A stretch of 64,000 nt of DNA from Acidobacteriota bacterium (GTDB lineage: Bacteria; Acidobacteriota; UBA6911; RPQK01; JAJDTT01), in the NCBI GenBank assembly GCA_022827025.1, contig JAJDTT010000065.1:1-64000 (forward strand). The letters are read 5' to 3'. Below the pieces are notes generated by a model. The model ran no database searches. It saw only the letters and a program-made list of their open reading frames with translations, and was not told where the DNA came from. This document shows, piece after piece, positions 58,127 through 64,000 of this stretch (position 1 is its first letter; each line of letters opens with the position of its first letter). The translations under genes and the position numbers were made by a program.

Positions 58127-59653
58127 ATGAATCTCAACCCCATCGACATCCTGGTCATCATCGGCTACATGGGATGCCTCTCGCTCATCGGGATCTACTT
58201 TTCCCGCCGCCAGAAATCCCGCGACGAGTACTTCCTGGGCGACCGGAAAGTCTTCTGGTTTCTGGCCGGCGGCAGCGTTCTGGCCACCATTCTCTCCACC
58301 ATCAGCTATCTCTCGGTCCCGGGAGAGGTGATTCGCTACGGATTCGCCTACTGCTTCGGCCTGATCGTGGCGCCGCTGGTGATCCCCATCGTGAACCGGA
58401 TCCTGATCCCCACCATCAAGGGGCTCGAGATCACCAGCGCCTACGAATACGTGGGACGAAGATTCGACCGGGGAACCGGCACCCTGGCCTCCACCCTGTT
58501 CGTCTTTCGGACCCTGATCTGGTCCGGGATCATCATCTACACGGCCAGCTTCGCCTTCTCCGAGATCTCGGGCCTGGGCCTGTTCACCACCATCATCCTG
58601 CTGGGAATCATCACCACCTTCTACACCAGCGTGGGCGGCTTTCGAACCGTCATCTGGACCGACAACCTGCAGCTCTGGATCCTGCTGGCGGGCGCTCTCT
58701 CCATCCCCATCTACGTCTACTACCTGGTGGGAACGGGACCCATGGGCTGGTGGGACACCTTCTCCGAAGCCGGACGGGGCGAGATGCAGATCTTCAGCTT
58801 CGACCCCACGGTCCGAATCACCATCGTCGGCATCATGCTCAACATCCTGTTCTGGAACATCTGCGCCAACGGCGGCGACCAGGTGGCGATCCAGCGGTAT
58901 CTTTCGACCCCTTCGGTCAAGGCGGCCCGGCGCTCGGTCTGGGTCTACGCCTGGTCCAACGTGGTGCTCTACACCACCCTGGCCGTCTGCGGCCTGGCCC
59001 TGTTCGCCTTCTACGCCCACATCTCCAACCTGCCGGTGGCCGAGTTCCAGGCCAAGATCGCTCCCGAGGGAGACCGGCTGATGCCTCGGTTCATCGCCCA
59101 GCAGTTGCCCACCGGAGTCTCCGGGCTGGTCATGGCGGCCCTGCTGTCGGCGGCCATGTCCAGCCTCAGCTCGGCCATCAACTCCATCTCCGGCGTCCTG
59201 ACGACCCATTTCGGCGGCCAGCGCAAAGGCCCCCGGCGGGGCCTGCTATTGGACAAGGGCGTGGCCGCCGGGGCCGGCGTCCTGGGAATCGGAGTGGCCG
59301 TCATCATCGCCGTGGTCATGAGCCGGACGGACTGGAACATCCTGGACCTGAGCGGCCGGGTCAACGACGTCTTCGTGGGACCCATCGCCGTCCTCTTCTT
59401 CGGCGGCATCCTGTTTCGCAGGGTCGGACCGCAGGCGATCCTGCTGGGCTTCTTCCTGGCGGCGTCCGTCTCCCTGTTCATCAGCTTCAGCAAGGAGTGG
59501 TTCGGGATGGAAAGGGCCATCTCCTGGATGTGGGGAATTCCCTTCTCCTTCACCTTGGGCATGATCGTGGCGGGACTGGGCGGATTCCTCTTCCGCCGGC
59601 CCTCACCCGAACAGATTCAAGGCCTCACCTTCGGAGACCGAAACAGGACATGA
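58127..59653 (+). CDS. Sodium:solute symporter (SSS family)
   Basis: The 508-residue product has about 13 membrane helices. The SSS pattern is clear: DEYFLGDRKVFWFLAGGSVLATILSTISYLSVPGE near the start, RTVIWTDNLQLWILLAGA, and GVSGLVMAALLSAAMSSLSSAINSIS with the conserved Na-binding Ser region. It is a Na-driven uptake system for a sugar, organic acid or amino-acid-like substrate, probably the substrate of the pathway encoded around it. It is separated by 43 bases from the DapA-like gene, and its stop overlaps the next start (ATGA). Confidence 0.9.
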   Translation: MNLNPIDILVIIGYMGCLSLIGIYFSRRQKSRDEYFLGDRKVFWFLAGGSVLATILSTISYLSVPGEVIRYGFAYCFGLIVAPLVIPIVNRILIPTIKGLEITSAYEYVGRRFDRGTGTLASTLFVFRTLIWSGIIIYTASFAFSEISGLGLFTTIILLGIITTFYTSVGGFRTVIWTDNLQLWILLAGALSIPIYVYYLVGTGPMGWWDTFSEAGRGEMQIFSFDPTVRITIVGIMLNILFWNICANGGDQVAIQRYLSTPSVKAARRSVWVYAWSNVVLYTTLAVCGLALFAFYAHISNLPVAEFQAKIAPEGDRLMPRFIAQQLPTGVSGLVMAALLSAAMSSLSSAINSISGVLTTHFGGQRKGPRRGLLLDKGVAAGAGVLGIGVAVIIAVVMSRTDWNILDLSGRVNDVFVGPIAVLFFGGILFRRVGPQAILLGFFLAASVSLFISFSKEWFGMERAISWMWGIPFSFTLGMIVAGLGGFLFRRPSPEQIQGLTFGDRNRT

Positions 59654-61305
59654 GATTCGGCCCCTGTCTCCTGGTCCTCTCCCTGGTTGCGCCCGGAGAC
59701 GGCCTGACCAACGCGGAGACACAGGGGAGTGTCCCCCGGTTCACAGACCGGACTCGGGAGGCCGGAATCGATTTCCAACACCACAATGGAGCCCGTGGGG
59801 GCTACCACCTGTTGGAGATCATGGGATCCGGCGGCGCCCTGCTGGACTTCGACGGAGACGGCTACCTGGACCTGTTCGTCGTGGCCGGAAGCAGCATCCC
59901 CCCGCGCGACGATGAGGAATCCCGCAGCCGGCTCTACCGGAACCGGAGGGACGGCGCCTTTGAGGACGTGACCCGCGCCTCACGTCTGCAGATTCGAACC
60001 TACGGGATGGGGGCCGCCGCGGGCGACTACGACAACGACGGCGACCCCGACCTGTACGTCGCCGGATATCCACGGAGCTACCTTTTCCAGAACCAGGGAG
60101 ACGGCCGCTTCCGGGATGTCTCCCGCGAGGCGGGCGTAGAAAACGCAGGGCACTGGGGCTCCAGCGCCGGATTCTTTGACTACGACCGGGACGGTCTGCT
60201 GGATCTGTTCGTCTGCAACTACGTCGCCTACGATCCCGGCAGGGAGACTCCCTGTCACACGGCCGGCCGCAGGAACTACTGCCACCCCACGACCTTCGAG
60301 ACCGATGCCAGCGTGCTTTACCGGAACCAGGGGAACGGCAGGTTCCAGGACCGGAGCGAATCCAGCGGCATCGGGGGCGTCGGGGGCAAGGCTCTGGGGG
60401 TCGCCTTCACCGACCTGGAGCCGGACGGCTATCCGGACGTCTTCGTGGCCAACGACACGGTGGCCGACTTCCTCTTCCGGAACAACCGGGACGGCACCTT
60501 TCAGGAAGTGGGCTTCGACCAGGGGGTGGCTCTGGACGAGAACGGCCACCCCCGGGCCGGCATGGGAGTCGACTTCGGCGACTACGACGGGGACGGCCGG
60601 ATGGATCTCATCGTCACCAACTTCGCCGACGAGGGGAACGCACTCTTCCGGAGGGCGGGAGATTACTTCAATGAAGTCACCTACCAGTCGGGCATCCTGG
60701 AGAAGAGCTACGTCAAGGTGGGTTTCGGCGCCCGTTTCTTCGACTACGACAACGACGGGGACCTGGATGCATTCGTCGCCAACGGCCACATCGACCCCAC
60801 CATCAACCAGCTTCGTGATTACGTCTTCTTTCGCCAGGAGAACCTTCTCTACGAGAACCGGAAGGGCAGTTTCCGGGAGTGCTCGGGTGAGGCCGGGGCC
60901 TGGTCGCGGGTCCGGGACCTGAGCCGCGGAGCCGTCTTCGGGGACCTGGACAACGACGGCGACCTGGACATCGTCGTGACCAACAACGGCGGTCCCGTGA
61001 ACCTGTTGCGGAACGACTCTGGAAACCGGAACAATTGGCTCCTGATCCGGTTGGAAGGAGTCGACAGCAATCGGGACGGGCTGGGGGCCCGGCTTCGGGT
61101 CCGGGCCGGAGGCCGGGAGTTGCATCGAGAGGTCCAGCGGGCGGCCAGCTACCTCTCCAGCCACGACCCCAGGGTGCACCTGGGGCTGGGTCCCTCGGAC
61201 CAAGTGGATTTGCTGGAGATCCACTGGCCCTCGGGGACCCTCCAGATCCTCCGCAACGTCAGGGCCAATCAGATCCTGACGATTCGGGAGCAAGCCGACC
61301 CGTGA
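59650..61305 (+). CDS. CRTAC1-like FG-GAP/ASPIC-UnbV secreted protein
   Basis: The 551-residue product starts at ATG 59650, overlapping the symporter stop. The signal peptide spans about residues 1-20. FG-GAP-type integrin-like repeats follow (LLDFDGDGYLDLFVV; GDYDNDGDPDLYVA; FDYDRDGLLDLFV; GDYDGDGRMDLIV; GDLDNDGDLDIVV), each a Ca-binding DxDxDG loop. The C-terminus is an ASPIC/UnbV domain (NNWLLIRLEGVDSNRDGLGARLRVRAGG, SSHDPRVHLGLG). It is secreted; its role is unknown. A 91%-identical copy of its last 25 codons lies downstream at 61511-61586. It ends the five-gene operon. Confidence 0.88.
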   Translation: MRFGPCLLVLSLVAPGDGLTNAETQGSVPRFTDRTREAGIDFQHHNGARGGYHLLEIMGSGGALLDFDGDGYLDLFVVAGSSIPPRDDEESRSRLYRNRRDGAFEDVTRASRLQIRTYGMGAAAGDYDNDGDPDLYVAGYPRSYLFQNQGDGRFRDVSREAGVENAGHWGSSAGFFDYDRDGLLDLFVCNYVAYDPGRETPCHTAGRRNYCHPTTFETDASVLYRNQGNGRFQDRSESSGIGGVGGKALGVAFTDLEPDGYPDVFVANDTVADFLFRNNRDGTFQEVGFDQGVALDENGHPRAGMGVDFGDYDGDGRMDLIVTNFADEGNALFRRAGDYFNEVTYQSGILEKSYVKVGFGARFFDYDNDGDLDAFVANGHIDPTINQLRDYVFFRQENLLYENRKGSFRECSGEAGAWSRVRDLSRGAVFGDLDNDGDLDIVVTNNGGPVNLLRNDSGNRNNWLLIRLEGVDSNRDGLGARLRVRAGGRELHREVQRAASYLSSHDPRVHLGLGPSDQVDLLEIHWPSGTLQILRNVRANQILTIREQADP

Positions 61306-61314
61306 GTTGTCCGG

Positions 61315-61409
61315 AGCGGGGGTTTTCCTACCCCCCGCTCTTCCGGTTCAGGCAACGTCGAAAATCGTACGCGCAAAAGAAGAAGGGGGGACAGGAAAGT
61401 CCCCCCTCC
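61315..61409. repeat. Paired-hairpin repeat, unit 1
   Basis: This unit has a left hairpin (61315-61339; stem AGCGGGGGT/ACCCCC(C)GCT, loop TTTCCT) and a right hairpin (61385-61406; stem GGGGGAC/GTCCCCC, loop AGGAAA). They are joined by about 45 bases containing GTTCAGGCAACGTCGAAAAT. The two loops are reverse complements of each other, so the unit is an inverted pair. Confidence 0.8.
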
Positions 61410-61415
61410 CGCCGG

Positions 61416-61508
61416 AGCGGGGGTTTTCCTACCCCCCGCTCTTCCGGTTCAGGCAACGTCGAAAATGGTACGCGCAAGAGAACACGGGGGACAGGAAAGC
61501 CCCCCTCC
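61416..61508. repeat. Paired-hairpin repeat, unit 2
   Basis: The same two hairpins as in unit 1 occur at 61416-61440 and 61486-61505, with a nearly identical spacer. It is separated from unit 1 by six bases. Confidence 0.8.
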
Positions 61509-61510
61509 TA

Positions 61511-61586
61511 CTCGGGAACCCTCCAGATCCTCCGCAACGTCTGGGCCAACCAGATCCTGACGGTTCGGGAGAAAGCCGCCCCCTGA
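61511..61586 (+). pseudogene. Duplicated 3' end of the CRTAC1-like gene
   Basis: This 76-base segment corresponds to 61230-61305. It reads SGTLQILRNVWANQILTVREKAAP and a stop. The true gene ends SGTLQILRNVRANQILTIREQADP. The flanking TTGTCCGG is duplicated too. About 8 differences in 90 bases suggest that the copy is not brand new or came from a relative. It has no start and no upstream part. Confidence 0.8.
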
Positions 61587-61595
61587 CTTGTCCGG

Positions 61596-61688
61596 AGCGG
61601 GGGTTTTCCTACCCCCGCTCTTCCGGTTCAGGTGACGTCGAAAACCATACGCCCAAAAGAAGACGGGGGACAGGAAAGTCCCCCCTCC
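61596..61688. repeat. Paired-hairpin repeat, unit 3
   Basis: The left hairpin is at 61596-61619 and the right at 61665-61685. The spacer has GTGACGTCG where units 1 and 2 have GCAACGTCG. It follows the duplicated gene tail. Confidence 0.8.
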
Positions 61689-61750
61689 TGGCGACGATTT
61701 TCGCCCCGGACTGATATGCTGGTGCGACATCCCGAATCGAGGTTGACGGC

Positions 61751-64000
61751 ATGCATTGGACGCGAGTCTTGCAATTCCGAATCTGGATATTCCTCTTGTT
61801 TCCAGGCGTTTTGAGCACCGTCGCCCTGATGAGCGGATCGGCTCCGTCCCCCTCCGCAGACCCAGACGTCGACTTCGCCCGCGACATCCGGCCCATCCTT
61901 GAGGCCAACTGCAACCAGTGCCACGGCGCCGACCAGAGCATGAACGGCCTTCGCCTGGATACTCGGGAAGCGGCCCTGAAGAGCGGCCAGTCCGGACCGG
62001 CCATCCTCCCCGGCGACGGTTCCTCCAGCCTCCTTTACCGCAAGATCGTCGGCGACGCTCCGGGATCTCCCATGCCTCTCACGGGGTCGCTGCCGCCGGA
62101 TCAGGTCGAGATGGTCCGGGCCTGGCTGGATCAGGGAGCCCCCTGGACCGAGGCCCTCGATGGAACAGGCGCCAGCACCAAGAAGCACTGGGCCTACGTC
62201 AAGCCGGTCCGTCCTTCTCTGCCGACGGTCAAAGACGTGGCCTGGGTCCGCAATTCCATCGACCGCTTCGTCCTGGAGCGGTTGGAACAGGAAGGCCTGG
62301 AACCTTCCCCGGAAGCATCCCGGGAGACGTTGATCCGCCGCCTGACCCTGGATCTCATCGGGCTTCCGCCGACGCCCGAGGAAGTGGACGCCTTCGTTGA
62401 GGACGAACGCCCGCTGGCCTACGAGCGACTCGTCGAACGCCTGCTTGCGTCGCCCCGTTACGGCGAGCGCTGGGCCCGGCCCTGGCTCGACCTGGCCCGC
62501 TATGCCGACACCGACGGCTACATCCACGACCGGCGGCGCAACATGTGGCTCTATCGCGACTGGGTGATCAAGGCCATCAACTCGGACATGCCCTTCGACC
62601 GGTTCACCATCGAGCAGATCGCGGGAGACCTGCTTCCCGACGCCACTCCCGAGCAGAAGATCGCCACCGGGTTCCACCGCAACACCACCATCAATACCGA
62701 AGGTGGAATCGACTATGAGGAGTACCGGGTAGTGGCGATTCTGGATCGGGTCGAGACCACCGGAACCGTCTGGCTCGGAAGCACCATCGCCTGCGCCCAG
62801 TGCCACGATCACAAGTACGATCCCATCACGCAGGAGGAGTACTTCCGGATGTACGCCTTCTTCAACAGCACGATGGAGGAGTACAACCCGAATGCGAAGA
62901 TTGGGCCGCGAAATGCCAGCATCACCCTGCCTCCGGCCGACTATCTGTCCTCGCTCCGCTCCGACATCGAGCGGGAAATCGTGGTGCTGAAAGCGGCGCT
63001 GAAACGTTCCACGCCCGATTTGGAAGCGGCGCAAAAAGACTGGGAGACGCGCACAGCCAGGGAAATGGTCTCCTGGAGCTCCCTGGACCCGATCACCTAC
63101 TTTTCCCTCGGGGGCGCGGAATTGACCCTCCAGGAGGATGGTTCCCTGCTGGCATCGGGACCGAAGCCGGGACGGGAAACGTACGTGGTCGTGACCGAGA
63201 CCCCGGTCGAGGGGATCACGGCCATCCGCTTGGAAACCCTGACCGATCCCAGCCTGCCCCACGGCGGTTCGAGCCGGAGTTCCGAGGGCGATTTCCTGCT
63301 GACCGAATTCGAGGCGGCGGCGGAGCCCCTGGCCGTGCCCGGCTCCTCCTCGCCGGTCATATTCAGCCACGCCAAGGCCGAGATCGATCCCGTTCTCTCC
63401 GGGATTCGCCGCGCGCTGGACGGCGTACCCACCACCGGCTGGTCCAACGGCGACGCCGCGCTGGACGACAGCGACCCCACCGGCGCCGGTCACAAGAACC
63501 GGGTCGAGCGCCAGGCCATTTTCATTCCGAGAACTCCGCTGGGCTTTCCGGGGGGGACCCGGCTCACCATCCGATTGAGGCATGAGGGAGAGCATCCGGG
63601 AAAGACCATCGGGCGTTTCCGTTTTTCCGTCACCCGGGACCAGGACCCGGCTCGAAACGTCAAACTCCCGACGCGGGCGGAACGCGTACTGGTTGTTCCC
63701 GCCGGCCAGCGGACCGAGACTCAGCGGAAGGTTCTTAACGACTACTATCGCGGGATCGCCCCCCTGCTGACGCCGAAGCGGCAACGGCTCTCCGAGCTTC
63801 AGACCTTCTGGAAACAGTTGACCTCGCCCAACAGCCTGATTATGAAGGAGTTGGAAAAGCCCCGGACCAGTCACGTCTTCGACAAGGGAAGCTTTCTGTA
63901 TCCGGGCAAGGAGGTCCAGCCGGGTGTCCCCTCGATACTGCATCCCCTGCCCGGGGGCGACACGCCGCCCAATCGTCTCACCCTGGCCCGCTGGCTGGTT
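61751..64000 (+). CDS. DUF1549/DUF1553 cytochrome, copy 2 (3' end beyond window)
   Basis: The frame is open from ATG 61751 to the window edge (750 codons), with no stop. It has a signal peptide (MHWTRVLQFRIWIFLLFPGV), a haem domain with CNQCHGADQSMNGLRLDTREAALKSG, then DUF1549 (NSIDRFVLERLEQEGL, LIGLPPTPEEVDAFVED, SPRYGERWARPWLDLARYADTDGY). The second CxxCH is CAQCHDHKYDPITQEEYF. A coiled region and the start of the DUF1553 part (RLTLARWLV) complete what is seen. It is paralogous to the 28437 gene, but its long insert at about residues 400-700 is different. A long open frame on the other strand over the same interval is a shadow. Confidence 0.88.
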   Translation, partial: MHWTRVLQFRIWIFLLFPGVLSTVALMSGSAPSPSADPDVDFARDIRPILEANCNQCHGADQSMNGLRLDTREAALKSGQSGPAILPGDGSSSLLYRKIVGDAPGSPMPLTGSLPPDQVEMVRAWLDQGAPWTEALDGTGASTKKHWAYVKPVRPSLPTVKDVAWVRNSIDRFVLERLEQEGLEPSPEASRETLIRRLTLDLIGLPPTPEEVDAFVEDERPLAYERLVERLLASPRYGERWARPWLDLARYADTDGYIHDRRRNMWLYRDWVIKAINSDMPFDRFTIEQIAGDLLPDATPEQKIATGFHRNTTINTEGGIDYEEYRVVAILDRVETTGTVWLGSTIACAQCHDHKYDPITQEEYFRMYAFFNSTMEEYNPNAKIGPRNASITLPPADYLSSLRSDIEREIVVLKAALKRSTPDLEAAQKDWETRTAREMVSWSSLDPITYFSLGGAELTLQEDGSLLASGPKPGRETYVVVTETPVEGITAIRLETLTDPSLPHGGSSRSSEGDFLLTEFEAAAEPLAVPGSSSPVIFSHAKAEIDPVLSGIRRALDGVPTTGWSNGDAALDDSDPTGAGHKNRVERQAIFIPRTPLGFPGGTRLTIRLRHEGEHPGKTIGRFRFSVTRDQDPARNVKLPTRAERVLVVPAGQRTETQRKVLNDYYRGIAPLLTPKRQRLSELQTFWKQLTSPNSLIMKELEKPRTSHVFDKGSFLYPGKEVQPGVPSILHPLPGGDTPPNRLTLARWLV

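Noticed and set aside
58174-59649. Plus-strand frame extending the CRTAC1-like gene upstream
   Set aside because: It overlaps the symporter in another frame and has no membrane or family pattern; ATG 59650 gives a signal peptide.
61628-63943. Minus-strand open frame of 771 codons
   Set aside because: Antisense shadow of the DUF1549 cytochrome, whose plus-strand frame carries CxxCH motifs and is open to the window edge.

Overview
The window looks like a chromosome segment from an uncultured member of the Acidobacteriota. This is inference from gene content. There are two GWxTD-domain proteins, a TonB-dependent receptor with a carboxypeptidase-regulatory-like N-terminal domain, several secreted PHP-type hydrolases, two DUF1549/DUF1553 cytochromes with a Tat-exported DUF1501 partner, and a CRTAC1/UnbV-type FG-GAP protein. 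GC content is high by eye, except in an AT-richer accessory stretch at about 41-49 kb. No rRNA, tRNA, CRISPR array or intact transposase was found.

Layout. 0-10 kb: a cytochrome-WD40 protein, then a secreted DUF3604-like protein, a GWxTD protein and a large TonB-dependent receptor. 10-16 kb (minus strand): nucleoside 2-deoxyribosyltransferase, a membrane sulfatase-like phosphohydrolase translationally coupled to RecQ, and RecQ. 16-22 kb (minus strand): an unusual operon with a P1B metal ATPase fused through a histidine-rich helix to an SPFH (HflK-like) domain, two further SPFH proteins and a small anchored NTF2-like protein. 22-28 kb: a TIM-barrel-like hydrolase, a CehA/McbA-type PHP protein, an alpha/beta hydrolase and a truncated Cache-like gene. 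28-35 kb: a DUF1553/DUF1501 pair with a small secreted protein and a five-bladed-propeller glycosidase-like protein. 35-40 kb (minus strand): GWxTD, MFS transporter, AlgH-like and Tat-exported genes, plus a VOC protein.

40-49.3 kb is an accessory or defence island. It holds a zinc-ribbon DNA methyltransferase with a frameshifted partner nuclease, a trypsin-like protease with its own AT-rich promoter, and a DUF262-HEPN pair. It is bracketed by two same-strand copies of a vapBC locus. The left copy is intact; the right copy keeps the antitoxin, but its toxin has lost a catalytic Asp, gained a stop and suffered an internal deletion. Gene scraps and repeats lie at its edges.

49.4-61.3 kb holds a three-domain glycosidase/sialidase-like protein, an SDR, and a tightly packed plus-strand operon: class III aminotransferase, seven-haem cytochrome-TPR protein, DapA-like aldolase, sodium:solute symporter and CRTAC1-like protein. 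It ends in a cluster of GC-rich paired-hairpin repeats and a duplicated 3' tail of the last gene. A second DUF1549 cytochrome runs off the right end.

The most novel-looking items are the P1B-ATPase/SPFH fusion operon, the hairpin-pair repeat family with relatives at 10, 31 and 53 kb, and the vapBC-flanked defence island.
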